Shown piece by piece: positions 9,813-19,150 of a DNA stretch of 64,000 nucleotides. This DNA comes from Rhizobium sp. FKY42 (GTDB lineage: Bacteria > Pseudomonadota > Alphaproteobacteria > Rhizobiales > Rhizobiaceae), in contig NZ_STGA01000029.1 in the NCBI RefSeq assembly GCF_005222835.1, forward strand, positions 930,001 through 994,000, written 5' to 3'. Within the stretch, counting starts at the first letter, position 1. Every line of letters begins with the position of its first letter. The translations under genes and the position numbers were made by a program. The notes under the pieces were generated by a model. That model had not been told where the DNA came from, did no database searches, and worked only from the letters and a program-made list of their open reading frames with translations.

Positions 9813-11000
9813 ATGCAAAGCCAAGCCCTTTCGAATACAGACCGTCTCATGCAGTTCGCTGAAAGCAACAGCACTCTCCTCATCGTGCTGGGAGTGGCTG
9901 TATTCGCGCTGCTGTTCTGGCTCATAAAAGCCCGTCGGTCCGGAGGCGAAGAGGCATTGGATCAGCGTTTTGCGGAGCTGATGCGGGCGCAGTTGGAGAT
10001 GCAGGGACGTGTTTCCGCCATGACGGAAGCCATCGGCTTGCGGCAGGCGGAGCTCAACCGTGCCGTCAACCAGCGCCTCGATGGCATGGCGCAGCGTCTG
10101 GGCAGCAGCATTGTCGAACAGACCAGATCCACGCACGACAACCTTCGGCAATTACAGGAACGTCTGGCGGTCATCGACGCAGCGCAGAACAATATCCAAA
10201 CCTTGGCGAAAGACGTTGTTGGCCTGCAGGCCATTCTTTCAAACAAGCAGACCCGCGGCGCCTTTGGGCAGGGACGGATGGAAGCCATCGTCGCCGATGC
10301 CTTGCCAAAGGGCAGCTATCAATTCCAGGCGACCCTTTCGAATGGAATGCGGCCAGACTGCCTGATCGACATGCCAAACGACACTCCGCCGCTGGTGATC
10401 GACGCCAAGTTTCCGCTGGAAGCCTGGCATGCATTCCGGGACGCCACACAGCCAGACCTGCGCAAGCTTGCGGCACAACAGTTCCGGCGTGATCTGGAAA
10501 AGCACATCAGCGATATCGCGGATAAATATCTCATCAAGGGTGAGACACAAGAGACGGCCTTTCTCTTCGTGCCTTCCGAGTCGATCTTTGCCGAAATTCA
10601 CGAACACTTCGAGGCGTGCGTCGCGAAGGCGCAACGTTCGCGGATCGTCATCGTCTCTCCCTCTTTGTTGATGTTGTCTATTCAGGTCATTCAGGCTGTG
10701 CTGAAAGATCAGCGCATGCGGGAGCAGGCCCACCTCATCCAGGGCGAAGTCGCAAGCCTGATGGACGACCTCGGTCGTCTGGATGAGCGGACGCGGAAAC
10801 TGCAATCCCACTTCGCGGCGGCGCAGAAGGACGTGGAGCAGATCCTGACATCCTCCGACAAGCTTGTCCGCCGCGGAGATCGCATTGCCTCTCTCGACCT
10901 GGCGCGCGAACCAGCGCTTGCCGAAGCAATGACGGTGGAACCGAAAAGTGTCGAGAGTAGAACGGGGATGCTGAAGCTGAGGGTGGTTGACGAGGATTGA
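9813..11000 (+). CDS. rmuC: DNA recombination protein RmuC
   Basis: Membrane-anchored protein of the RmuC family, linked in E. coli to limiting recombination at inverted repeats, with a predicted nuclease-like fold. The 395-residue product has a single N-terminal membrane helix (LLIVLGVAVFALLFWLI), then a coiled-coil stretch (to about residue 140) rich in Gln, Arg and Leu, and the RmuC domain containing PLVIDAKFPLEAWHAF and TAFLFVPSESIF. The start is ambiguous: GTG-ATG at the beginning of the frame, or the later ATG of MQFAESNST. It is followed at 49 bases by a sugar kinase with no obvious functional link. Confidence 0.9.
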   Translation: MQSQALSNTDRLMQFAESNSTLLIVLGVAVFALLFWLIKARRSGGEEALDQRFAELMRAQLEMQGRVSAMTEAIGLRQAELNRAVNQRLDGMAQRLGSSIVEQTRSTHDNLRQLQERLAVIDAAQNNIQTLAKDVVGLQAILSNKQTRGAFGQGRMEAIVADALPKGSYQFQATLSNGMRPDCLIDMPNDTPPLVIDAKFPLEAWHAFRDATQPDLRKLAAQQFRRDLEKHISDIADKYLIKGETQETAFLFVPSESIFAEIHEHFEACVAKAQRSRIVIVSPSLLMLSIQVIQAVLKDQRMREQAHLIQGEVASLMDDLGRLDERTRKLQSHFAAAQKDVEQILTSSDKLVRRGDRIASLDLAREPALAEAMTVEPKSVESRTGMLKLRVVDED

Positions 11001-11049
11001 TGCTGTCGGGCAGTGTCTCCAAAACCATACGACACGACAGGCTCATATC

Positions 11050-11949
11050 ATGATTACCGTTTTCGGCTCCATCAACATGGATCTCATCGCCACTACCACC
11101 CGCTTGCCGAAACCGGGCGAAACCGTTGCGGGACAAAGCTTCGCAACAGCTGCTGGCGGCAAGGGCGCGAACCAGGCACTGGCGGCGCGGCGCGCGGGCA
11201 GCACTGTTCGCATGGCAGGTGCTGTGGGCGAGGACAGCTTTGCGGAACCCGCTCTCGCATTGCTGAAGGAAGCAGGAGTGCTGCTGGATACAGTGCGCCC
11301 GGTATCTGATCCAACCGGAACGGCCATCATTCTCGTGGGCGGCGATGGCGAGAACATGATTGCGGTCGTGCCCGGCGCCAATGGCGCAGTTTCTGCGCAG
11401 GACGCAGAGAAAAGTATTGGCCTGCTGGCGGAACGGGACATCCTGATGATGCAGATGGAGGTGCCCGCAGACGCCATGGAAACCGCGTTTCGTCTTGCCA
11501 AGACGCAAGGAACAACCACCATCTTCAACACGGCCCCTTTGACGGATGACGCAATCCGGCTGGCAGGCCTCGCCGATATCGTCGTTTCGAACGAAACCGA
11601 ATTCGAACTCCTTGTCGGTCGGTCTGGTCTCTCTGCCGAGGAGCGAGTATCTGAGATGCAGCAGATGGCAGAAAGAAGCGGCCAGACGCTTGTGGTAACG
11701 CTCGGCGCCGAAGGAGTGGTGGCGATCCATAAGGGTCAAATCCTGCGAGCAACCGGCCTCAAGATTACACCCGTCGATACCGTTGGTGCAGGAGACACGT
11801 TCTGCGGCTATCTTGCTGCAAGCCTTGATCAGGGTTTGGATTTTGCCGCTGCCCTTCGTCGCGCGGCCGTCGCGGGTTCTCTTGCCTGCCTGAAAGCCGG
11901 TGCACAGCCATCGATTCCCGCTTCAGACGACGTTGCCGGGCATCTCTAA
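11050..11949 (+). CDS. rbsK: Ribokinase-like PfkB-family sugar kinase
   Basis: Phosphorylates ribose (or a similar sugar) with ATP. It carries both PfkB signatures: the N-terminal glycine-rich GGKGANQALAARRAGS and the C-terminal DTVGAGDTFCGYLAA with the catalytic base aspartate; the monovalent-cation loop of ribokinases follows. I start at MITVFGSINMDLI (299 residues) because NMD substrate contacts normally sit about ten residues from the start; the 21 in-frame codons upstream are not conserved-looking. No ribose transporter or RbsD is adjacent, so the physiological sugar is inferred from family only. Confidence 0.85.
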   Translation: MITVFGSINMDLIATTTRLPKPGETVAGQSFATAAGGKGANQALAARRAGSTVRMAGAVGEDSFAEPALALLKEAGVLLDTVRPVSDPTGTAIILVGGDGENMIAVVPGANGAVSAQDAEKSIGLLAERDILMMQMEVPADAMETAFRLAKTQGTTTIFNTAPLTDDAIRLAGLADIVVSNETEFELLVGRSGLSAEERVSEMQQMAERSGQTLVVTLGAEGVVAIHKGQILRATGLKITPVDTVGAGDTFCGYLAASLDQGLDFAAALRRAAVAGSLACLKAGAQPSIPASDDVAGHL

Positions 11950-12015
11950 TACCGGGTATGGTTGATATAGCAGGCAAGGTCGGCAGGCTGCTGCGTTGCG
12001 GGCCCCACGGAGGCG

Positions 12016-12044
12016 CTTGCACTTGCCGATCCCAGTTCCCATAT
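12016..12044 (+). promoter_or_regulatory. RpoH (heat-shock sigma)-like promoter of hsp20
   Basis: CTTGCA and CCATAT are separated by 17 bases, close to the alphaproteobacterial RpoH consensus as I recall it (CTTGAA-type -35, CCTATNT-type -10). The expected transcription start near 12051 places the whole ROSE-like leader inside the message. The grpE gene in this window has a promoter of the same form. Confidence 0.5.
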
Positions 12045-12050
12045 GTTGTC

Positions 12051-12109
12051 GCACAGGCGCATGCCGTAAGGGTGCGTGATAGGTCGCTTGTTTCAAGGAC
12101 TGTTTGATG
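12051..12109 (+). promoter_or_regulatory. ROSE-like RNA thermometer in hsp20 5' leader
   Basis: The leader folds into two hairpins. The first (12057-12077) is GCGCAT-(G)-CC closed by a GTAA loop with GG-GTGCGT. The second (12083-12100) pairs GTC-(G)-CTTG with CAAG-GAC around a TTT loop, burying the Shine-Dalgarno AAGGA. It contains TCGCT, matching the ROSE signature U(U/C)GCU with the bulged G opposite the ribosome-binding site. ROSE elements are known 5' of small heat-shock genes in rhizobia. The ATG follows seven bases after the AAGGA. Confidence 0.72.
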
Positions 12110-12535
12110 AGCCGGATGACACCGTTTGCCAGCCCGCTTCTCCTGGGCTTCGACACAATGGAGAAAACACTCGAACGCCTGACCAAGGCCAATGACGGAT
12201 ATCCTCCCTATAACATCGAGCGCCTGCGCCCGAGCACTGGCGGGGAACCGGAAAAGCTAAGAATCACTTTGGCTGTCGCTGGTTTCGCGGAAGACGATCT
12301 TGACGTCACCGTAGAGGAAAACCAACTCATCATCCGCGGACGTCAGGCTGATCCGGGCGAGCGAGAATATCTCTATCGTGGTATCGCCGCACGCCAGTTC
12401 CAGCGAATGTTTGTTCTAGCAGATGGGATGCAGGTCGCAGGCGCCGGCCTGAAGAACGGACTTTTGTCGGTTGATCTGGTGCGGCCGGAACCCGAGCGTA
12501 TGGTGCGAAAAATTAATATTTCCGTCTCAGACTGA
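12107..12535 (+). CDS. Hsp20-family small heat-shock protein
   Basis: Cytoplasmic ATP-independent chaperone of the IbpA/HspA class that holds unfolding proteins. The alpha-crystallin domain spans about residues 35-130 (LRITLAVAGFAEDDLDVTVE, LIIRGRQ, YLYRGIAARQFQRMFVLADG, GLLSVDL), ending in a short tail with KINISV, an IxI-type anchor. At 142 residues it is typical. The ATG is preceded by the ribosome-binding site embedded in the ROSE-like hairpin, so translation is probably temperature-gated. It is followed at 43 bases by a DUF1150 gene, a pairing I recall from other Rhizobiales. Confidence 0.93.
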   Translation: MSRMTPFASPLLLGFDTMEKTLERLTKANDGYPPYNIERLRPSTGGEPEKLRITLAVAGFAEDDLDVTVEENQLIIRGRQADPGEREYLYRGIAARQFQRMFVLADGMQVAGAGLKNGLLSVDLVRPEPERMVRKINISVSD

Positions 12536-12578
12536 TCTTCGTGGCAGTTTTGCCAGAATCAGTATGACGGAGGCGTCC

Positions 12579-12836
12579 ATGCTCCTGAAGAACACCTCAG
12601 CCCAGTTGACACTCAACGAACTCGCCCATCTTGGTGCGGGTGAAGTGGGTTACATTCGTAAGATGCGCCTTGAAGACGTTAGCCGTTGCTTTCCGGAGGC
12701 TCCGGAAATTGATCCCGGTCTCGACCTGTGGGCGCTTTTCGGTGCAGATGGCACACCGATCCTGCTGACCGATAACCGTTCCAGCACCTTTTTCAAGGCA
12801 GCCGAAGACGACCTGAAAACGGTAAGCCTTCACTAA
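12579..12836 (+). CDS. DUF1150-family small protein
   Basis: An 85-residue soluble protein resembling the DUF1150 family (LTLNELAHLGAGEVGYIRKM, then LWALFGADGTPILLTDN). No biochemical function is known to me. I prefer the ATG of MLLKNTSAQ because GGAGG lies five bases before it; an ATG five codons upstream lacks a ribosome-binding site. It follows hsp20 at short distance and is probably co-expressed on heat shock. The stop codon is part of the following palindromic repeat. Confidence 0.7.
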   Translation: MLLKNTSAQLTLNELAHLGAGEVGYIRKMRLEDVSRCFPEAPEIDPGLDLWALFGADGTPILLTDNRSSTFFKAAEDDLKTVSLH

Positions 12837-12937
12837 AGCGTATCGCGATCTTTCCGATTCGCTCCTGACGCTTTAAGTATTTGTTCTATCGCATGTCGTT
12901 ATCGCAAAACCGCTGCAGACTTTTGCGTAGACCATGC
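12834..12937. repeat. Rhizobiaceae-type intergenic palindromic repeat
   Basis: Two palindromes lie side by side: TAAAGCGT (12834) with ACGCTTTA (12868), and GCATG...CGCAAAA (12891-12909) with TTTTGCG...CATGC (12921-12937). The sequence resembles an element I recall from many Rhizobium/Agrobacterium intergenic regions (ATCGCATGTCGTTATCGCA followed by CCGCTGCA). The repeat supplies the stop codon of the DUF1150 gene and may act as a transcription end point. Confidence 0.65.
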
Positions 12938-12960
12938 TTTAAGTTCAGCTTCCATCGCAG

Positions 12961-12992
12961 ACAGGGCGCCGGTTATCACCGCGCTGCCCTGT
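12961..12992. other. Dyad-symmetry hairpin between DUF1150 and trmB
   Basis: ACAGGGC and GCCCTGT flank an inner CGGT/ACCG pair around a TATC loop. There is no T-run on either side. It could mark the end of trmB or DUF1150 messages or be part of the neighbouring repeat. Confidence 0.4.
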
Positions 12993-13042
12993 CCAGGCGG
13001 CCATCATCGTGGGCAGATGGCATAGGCTAAATCCTACGCGCG

Positions 13043-13741
13043 TCAGACGCGTTTGAAGGTGAGATAGGCGGATGAACGCCCCTCTCGCCGTGCCTTCGCC
13101 TCGTAACGCGTGCTGGGCCAGTTCGTAAAGGGCGTCAGCCAGTCACACGGCTCCTGCGCCGTCCAGGCGAAACCGCCATGCGAATGGGTATGTTGCAATG
13201 TCCAGTTGACGTAGGTGTCGATGTCGGAGGCAAAGCAAAACAGGCCGCCCGGCTTCAAGACACGATGGAAGCGGTTGAGATTGACCTGCGACACAAAGCG
13301 ACGCTTCCAGTGCTTTTTCTTTGGCCAGGGATCCGGATACAAAAGATCAATCTGATCCAGTGATGCGTCAGGAAGCCAGTCCAAGAGGACTGTTGCATCA
13401 TCGTCGTAAAGACGGATGTTGTTCACGCCCGCTTCTTCGACATGGGCCAGCAATTTTGCCATAGAATTGATGAAGGGCTCGACACCGATGAAACCGGTTC
13501 TAGCATTTTCCTTGGCACGGTGGATGAGATGCTCTCCACCGCCAAAGCCAATTTCCAGACGAATACGCTCAACGGGCTTCGGGAAGATTTGCCCCAGTAC
13601 CGCGGGCGCGGGCTGGGACAAGTCCACCTTCAGTTCCGGGAGTCTGGTGGCCATCATGTCGGCCTGCCGCTCCCGCAATGGCTTACCCTTGCGCCGGCCG
13701 AAGAACGCCTCGGTGGCGCGCGACCGACGTTCGGAGTCCAT
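13043..13741 (-). CDS. trmB: tRNA (guanine-N7-)-methyltransferase
   Basis: Methylates G46 of tRNAs using S-adenosylmethionine. The SAM motif is [18 protein letters not shown] near residue 63, and the family signature is [17 protein letters not shown] with the catalytic aspartate. The C-terminal [19 protein letters not shown] contacts substrate in TrmB proteins. The 232-residue length is usual with the basic N-terminal extension. It starts 11 bases after the stop of metK, the enzyme that makes its cofactor, so the two are presumably one transcript. Confidence 0.96.
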   Translation of the reverse strand: MDSERRSRATEAFFGRRKGKPLRERQADMMATRLPELKVDLSQPAPAVLGQIFPKPVERIRLEIGFGGGEHLIHRAKENARTGFIGVEPFINSMAKLLAHVEEAGVNNIRLYDDDATVLLDWLPDASLDQIDLLYPDPWPKKKHWKRRFVSQVNLNRFHRVLKPGGLFCFASDIDTYVNWTLQHTHSHGGFAWTAQEPCDWLTPFTNWPSTRYEAKARREGRSSAYLTFKRV

Positions 13742-13752
13742 CGCTTCTATCC

Positions 13753-14991
<1,239 letters not shown>

Positions 14992-15021
14992 GCTGGGATT
15001 CCCCTCAAGAACAAACCGCAA

Positions 15022-15058
15022 CTGTCCTAGTCACTTCCAACCGTCATGACAAGGACAG
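15022..15058 (-). promoter_or_regulatory. 12-bp dyad in the metK 5' leader
   Basis: CTGTCCTAGTCA and TGACAAGGACAG form 12-bp arms with one mismatch around a 13-base loop, between the AT-rich palindrome and the metK ribosome-binding site. In the transcript this would be a stable hairpin ending about 30 bases before the start codon. I do not recognise it as SAM-II or another SAM riboswitch. Confidence 0.5.
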
Positions 15059-15063
15059 AACCA

Positions 15064-15083
15064 CATAAATATATCTTTATATG
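15064..15083. promoter_or_regulatory. AT-rich operator-like palindrome upstream of metK
   Basis: CATAAATATATCTTTATATG is a 20-bp imperfect palindrome (7 of 10 positions symmetric). It resembles the AT-rich sites that, from memory, have been predicted for ArsR-type SahR/SamR regulators of methionine/SAM genes in alphaproteobacteria. It sits about 75 bases upstream of the metK start. The cognate regulator is not in this window. Confidence 0.42.
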
Positions 15084-15135
15084 GCATGAGCTGGTTTAAG
15101 AAGGGTAGCTTTCGCTATTTTTTCTGCACCAAACG

Positions 15136-15162
15136 AAAAAAAGCGGCCTTTCGACCGCTTTT
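15136..15162 (-). terminator. Intrinsic terminator between praR and metK
   Basis: Read on the minus strand, AAAAGCGGTC and GGCCGCTTTT pair around a GAAA loop and run into seven U residues. It lies about 20 bases after the praR stop, so metK needs its own promoter. Confidence 0.88.
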
Positions 15163-15183
15163 CCCGAACAATGTGGTGCGAGG

Positions 15184-15603
15184 TCAGTCCACTTCACCGT
15201 CGGCGGCCAAGGCCTTCACAAGGTCCACAACCTTGCGACGGACCTTGGGATCCGAAATCTTGACGAAAGCGCGGTTCAGTTGAAGACCTTCCGACGAGGA
15301 AAGGAAATCGACCACATAGTTTGAACTCGATGCCTCTGCCATACCGCCCGGAGCGGAAGATTGCTCACCTGGCGCATCTTCGAAAAAAAATGAAACGGGT
15401 ACATTCAGTATGCTCGAAATATTCTGCAACCGGCTCGCGCCGACACGGTTGGTGCCCTTTTCGTATTTCTGGATTTGCTGAAAGGTGATGCCGAGACTTT
15501 CTCCCAGCTTCTCCTGACTCATCCCCAGCATCGTGCGCCGAAGTCGGATGCGGCTTCCGACGTGTATATCAATCGGATTCGGCTTCTTCTTATTTTCCAT
15601 CAT
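15184..15603 (-). CDS. praR: XRE-family regulator, PraR/PhrR type
   Basis: A 139-residue DNA-binding protein with an N-terminal Cro/C1 helix-turn-helix (RIRLRRTMLGMSQEKLGES, ITFQQIQKYEKGTNRV) and a conserved C-terminal half (AFVKISDPKVRRKVVDLVKA). In Rhizobium leguminosarum and Azorhizobium, PraR affects biofilm formation, quorum sensing and symbiosis; Sinorhizobium PhrR is an orthologue. Two consecutive ATGs can serve as start; the first is better spaced from AGGA. The ~150 bp upstream contains GCAA-N10-TTGC in AT-rich DNA (15653-15670), a possible autoregulatory site. Gene name by similarity recalled, not searched. Confidence 0.82.
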   Translation of the reverse strand: MMENKKKPNPIDIHVGSRIRLRRTMLGMSQEKLGESLGITFQQIQKYEKGTNRVGASRLQNISSILNVPVSFFFEDAPGEQSSAPGGMAEASSSNYVVDFLSSSEGLQLNRAFVKISDPKVRRKVVDLVKALAADGEVD

Positions 15604-15750
15604 TTCACGCGTCCTAATTTTTTCTCAATTGTCCCCACAGCCCGCAGAACGTGCAAATATACTATATTGCTAATACCCGCTGCCCAAACGGCTGATTGCA
15701 ATAAGGCGGCACGAAGTGCGTTGGTACTATGCAATTTTAGGGGTTTGCGG

Positions 15751-17352
15751 TCAATTGAGCATTATTTTGTAACCTACGCGCGAAATACCTGCAATCAAAA
15801 ACAGTGATAGTAAAATCAACCCAAGATTGGTGTTGCGGGTAAAGCTGTTCCAATCAGAGACATAAAGTCCACTCAAGGTGGAATCGAGAAACCCTTTCTG
15901 ACCAAAATCAAGACCCCGCAAGATTTCACCATGAGGATTTATGATTGCAGAAACCCCGCTGTTCGCGGCACGAATCAGAGGAAGACCGGTTTCAACGGCA
16001 CGCAGGCGGGATTGGAGAAAGTGCTGGTAGGGGCCCGGCGTATCTCCAAACCAGGCGTCATTCGTCAGGTTGAGGACGAAAGAGGCCTTAGCAATATCGG
16101 ATGTGATCTCATCAGGGAATATCGCCTCGTAGCAGATCAGCGGATAAAGGGATTTACCGTCTGGTAACGTAATGGGTGAGCGGGTAGAACCAGCAGTGAA
16201 GCCACCAGGCATATTGACGATATTGCCGATTCCGATCGAGTTCCAAAGCGCCTCATAGGGAAGATATTCGCCAAAGGGCGTGAGGTGAACTTTGTCGGCA
16301 GCGCCAATGATCTGCCCTTGGCTGTCAATCGCATAAATCGAATTGTAGTAGCGGGTCGGCTGGCCCGCGGCTCCTCCTTCAGCTCGCACCACACCCGCAA
16401 TCAACACCTGCCCATCGCTCAATACATCTGCAATACGTGAAAGCGCATCGCGATTTTCCGTCAGAAGGAACGGCACCGAAGTTTCCGGCCAGACAATGAT
16501 ATCCGGTCTTCTCTGGCCCGGCTTCGGGGGTTGCGATGACAGTGATAGATGCTCTTCGAAAACGGCCTGCCGCTCCCTGCTGTCCATCTTTCGGGCCTGA
16601 TCAATGGAGGGTTGAACGATCCTTATGGTAAAAGGCGTATCAGAGGCTTTTGGGTCGTTCAGGAGAGGCTGGTTCAATCGGTAATAGCCGTAACCAAAAT
16701 GGGCGCAGGTCAACAGAAGCGACAGAACGACACCCGTTATCAATCCGCGACGCGTTCCGAAAAGTGCGGGTGTCGATAAAACAACGACTGCGCAAGCAGT
16801 CACGCCCAGAACACCTATGGCGTGCGCGGATTGCATCATGATCGGGATCGGCATGACGCCGTAGCCGATGGCGTTCCACGGAAAGCCCGTCAGCAGAATT
16901 CCACGCAGCCATTCCGCTAGAGCAAAGCTAACGGCGAGCGCCGCCAAACGGCCAAAGCCCTCCGACCACAGAAGACCTGCCAGCATTGTCGCGAAGCCAT
17001 AATAAAGCGCAAGGAACGCAGGCAGACCGAATATGGCCAAAGGCAGCGCCCAGGCAAATTCATCACCGTCCACCAGCAGCGCATTGCCCAGCCACCAGAG
17101 TCCGGCAACGAAGTAACCAAAACCAAAAAGCCAGCCGAGGGAGAAGCTCGATCGGCACCGTCCCAGGAGGCCGGTTCCGGGCGCACTGGCACATCCGTCC
17201 ATCAGCCAGACAAGAAGCGTAAAGGAGACAAACAGGGCTGCGACAAACGAGAACGGAGGAAGGGCCAAAGCTCCGATAGCTCCGGCGAAAACAGCAAGCA
17301 GAGCCCGACGAAAGCCCCATAGCAGAATGACCCTACCCGCCAGACGCTCCAT
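15751..17352 (-). CDS. lnt: Apolipoprotein N-acyltransferase
   Basis: Inner-membrane enzyme adding the third acyl chain to the N-terminal cysteine of lipoproteins, the last step after Lgt and LspA. About six N-terminal membrane segments are followed by a nitrilase domain with the Glu-Lys-Cys triad visible in WPETSVPFLL, DKVHLTPFGEYLPYE and PLICYEAIFPDE; a final membrane helix ends the protein (LILLSLFLIAGIS). The ATG start gives 533 residues; a GTG two codons upstream is possible. It follows the corC-like gene by 100 bases. Confidence 0.96.
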   Translation of the reverse strand: MERLAGRVILLWGFRRALLAVFAGAIGALALPPFSFVAALFVSFTLLVWLMDGCASAPGTGLLGRCRSSFSLGWLFGFGYFVAGLWWLGNALLVDGDEFAWALPLAIFGLPAFLALYYGFATMLAGLLWSEGFGRLAALAVSFALAEWLRGILLTGFPWNAIGYGVMPIPIMMQSAHAIGVLGVTACAVVVLSTPALFGTRRGLITGVVLSLLLTCAHFGYGYYRLNQPLLNDPKASDTPFTIRIVQPSIDQARKMDSRERQAVFEEHLSLSSQPPKPGQRRPDIIVWPETSVPFLLTENRDALSRIADVLSDGQVLIAGVVRAEGGAAGQPTRYYNSIYAIDSQGQIIGAADKVHLTPFGEYLPYEALWNSIGIGNIVNMPGGFTAGSTRSPITLPDGKSLYPLICYEAIFPDEITSDIAKASFVLNLTNDAWFGDTPGPYQHFLQSRLRAVETGLPLIRAANSGVSAIINPHGEILRGLDFGQKGFLDSTLSGLYVSDWNSFTRNTNLGLILLSLFLIAGISRVGYKIMLN

Positions 17353-17452
17353 TCCCACCCCTTTCGGATCCGCTCAACGAATCGATTCGGCCGATAAGGT
17401 GCGGCCTGCCCGCCAACTGTTTAGCAGGAAGGCCCAAAGGGTCAAAAGGTCA

Positions 17453-18616
17453 TCAGGAAGATGTCTGCTCTTCAGCGCGTGGCGTTGATGCGACTGCCTC
17501 AGGTTCGGAAATCGGCGCTTCGTGCTCTCCCTTGGGCGAGCGACGACGCGCGACGATCTGCTTGCGCCGAACGATGCGGACACGCTTGATCCGTCGTGGA
17601 TCGGCATCGAGAATCTGAAATTCGAAACCAGGCACCGCCTGAACCAATTCTCCGCGAACCGGAATGCGACCGAGCGCCGAAAAGATCAGCCCTCCCAGCG
17701 TATCGACGTCCTCCAATTGCTCGGCAACGTCAAAGTCCGGCCCGATCGCTTCCGCGATCTCTTCCAGTTCGACACGGGCATCGGCAAGCCAGATATCCTC
17801 GCCGATGCGAGAGAACATGACTTCTTCATCGTCATGCTCATCATCGACATCACCAATGACCATTTCGACGATGTCTTCGTGACTTACCAGTCCATCCGTG
17901 CCGCCATATTCGTCGATGACCAGCGCCATTTGGGTGCGGGTTGCCTGCATGGTTCGCAGAAGGTCCGACGCGAGCATGGATGGCGGAACAAACAACACTT
18001 TGCGAATGAGGCCCGCCTCCGCCACGGTCTTGCTGAGATCGACGCGTCCCAGATCGAAGGCCGGTCTTGGCACGCGTGCAGGCTTTTCCTTCAAAACCGC
18101 ATCTGGCGCCACATCCACCTGCACCGTCTTGGCGGTCGAGGTCTTTCGCTTGTTGCGCGCCTGTTTGGCAAGATAGGATAGAAGGTCGCGGATATGGACG
18201 AAGCCACGGGGGTCATCCAGCGTTTCGCTGTAAACCGGCATACGAGAGCGACCCGTTTCCTCGAAGTGGATCAGCAACTCACCCAGTGTCATCGTAATAT
18301 CGATTGCCTCGATATCGGCACGCGGTACCATGACATCCTCGATCCGGACCTCCCGGAAACGAAGGATATTGTGCAACATGTCGCGCTCTTCAGGCGAGAA
18401 TGCCGCACTGACCGCAGTATCGGTCAAAAGCGCATCGGCCAGATCTTCGCGGAGCCGCTCGCCTTGCGCCGGGCGCAGAAGCCGTATGGCTCTCGCCCAG
18501 AAGGAATTGCCGTTGCGACTGCTCGCCTCACGTTTTAACGGACTGCCGCCTTCATCAGAAGATGACTGATCCGCTTCGGTACCGCTATGCGCGGCGCTGG
18601 TAGAAATCTCGTTCAT
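17453..18616 (-). CDS. CBS-domain protein of the CorC/HlyC (hemolysin-like) family
   Basis: A 387-residue soluble protein with two CBS domains (about residues 95-160 and 200-270; MVPRADIEAIDI, RSRMPVYSETLDDPRGFVHI, MALVIDEYGGTDGLVSHEDI) and a C-terminal CorC/HlyC transporter-associated domain (about 285-350). E. coli CorC binds ATP and is linked to magnesium/cobalt efflux. A 30-residue spacer rich in Lys and Thr splits the CBS region, and the C-terminal tail is disordered. It follows ybeY by 10 bases in the conserved phoH-ybeY-corC-lnt order. Confidence 0.87.
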   Translation of the reverse strand: MNEISTSAAHSGTEADQSSSDEGGSPLKREASSRNGNSFWARAIRLLRPAQGERLREDLADALLTDTAVSAAFSPEERDMLHNILRFREVRIEDVMVPRADIEAIDITMTLGELLIHFEETGRSRMPVYSETLDDPRGFVHIRDLLSYLAKQARNKRKTSTAKTVQVDVAPDAVLKEKPARVPRPAFDLGRVDLSKTVAEAGLIRKVLFVPPSMLASDLLRTMQATRTQMALVIDEYGGTDGLVSHEDIVEMVIGDVDDEHDDEEVMFSRIGEDIWLADARVELEEIAEAIGPDFDVAEQLEDVDTLGGLIFSALGRIPVRGELVQAVPGFEFQILDADPRRIKRVRIVRRKQIVARRRSPKGEHEAPISEPEAVASTPRAEEQTSS

Positions 18617-18626
18617 GGTTCCAAGT

Positions 18627-19136
18627 TTACACTATCGGGTCCTGTCCCGCATAGGGATCAGATAGGCCGAGTTCCGCCAAAATGCGAGTCTCCAGCGCTT
18701 CCATTTGTTCTGCTTCTTCATCATTCAAATGATCGTAGCCGAACAAATGCAAAAATCCATGCACCATCAGATGGGTCAAATGGTCCTCAAAAGGCTTCTC
18801 AAGGTCAAGCGCTTCCCGCTCGACGGTCTCACGGGCAATAACGATATCACCCAGCATCGGACCCGGTTTCTTTCCGGGCGTGATGGAGAATGCAGGGAAA
18901 GAGAGCACATTGGTCGGCTTGTCCTTGCCCCGCCACTCGGCGTTGATTTCGCGGATCGATTCGTCGTTTGTGAAGACAAGTGAAAGCTCCACGGCATGAG
19001 GAGGAAAGGGCTGTTTTTCGTGGTCTGCAAGATAACTGGCAGCCAATGCCAGCACCTTGTCTGCCGTTGCCAGCAATCCGTCTTCCTCACCCCAGCGCTC
19101 GTCTTCGACGCTGATCTGTATATCGAGTTCAGGCAT
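18627..19136 (-). CDS. ybeY: Endoribonuclease YbeY (rRNA maturation)
   Basis: Metal-dependent single-strand RNase involved in 16S rRNA 3'-end maturation, ribosome quality control and, in Sinorhizobium, sRNA regulation. The zinc motif H-x3-H-x5-H is HGFLHLFGYDH near residue 128, preceded by the family stretch EINAEWRGKDKPTNVLSFP. At 169 residues it is full length. It follows phoH by 14 bases; this neighbourhood is conserved across bacteria. Confidence 0.96.
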   Translation of the reverse strand: MPELDIQISVEDERWGEEDGLLATADKVLALAASYLADHEKQPFPPHAVELSLVFTNDESIREINAEWRGKDKPTNVLSFPAFSITPGKKPGPMLGDIVIARETVEREALDLEKPFEDHLTHLMVHGFLHLFGYDHLNDEEAEQMEALETRILAELGLSDPYAGQDPIV

Positions 19137-19150
19137 AGCAAATGGGATTC

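Noticed and set aside
14992-15135. SAM-II or other known SAM riboswitch upstream of metK
   Set aside because: The leader has a strong hairpin but not the conserved core sequences I know for SAM-II or the SAM/SAH class.
15653-15670. PraR binding site upstream of praR
   Set aside because: GCAA-N10-TTGC has only four-base arms, and I do not remember the PraR consensus well enough to claim a match; kept only as a remark in the praR entry.
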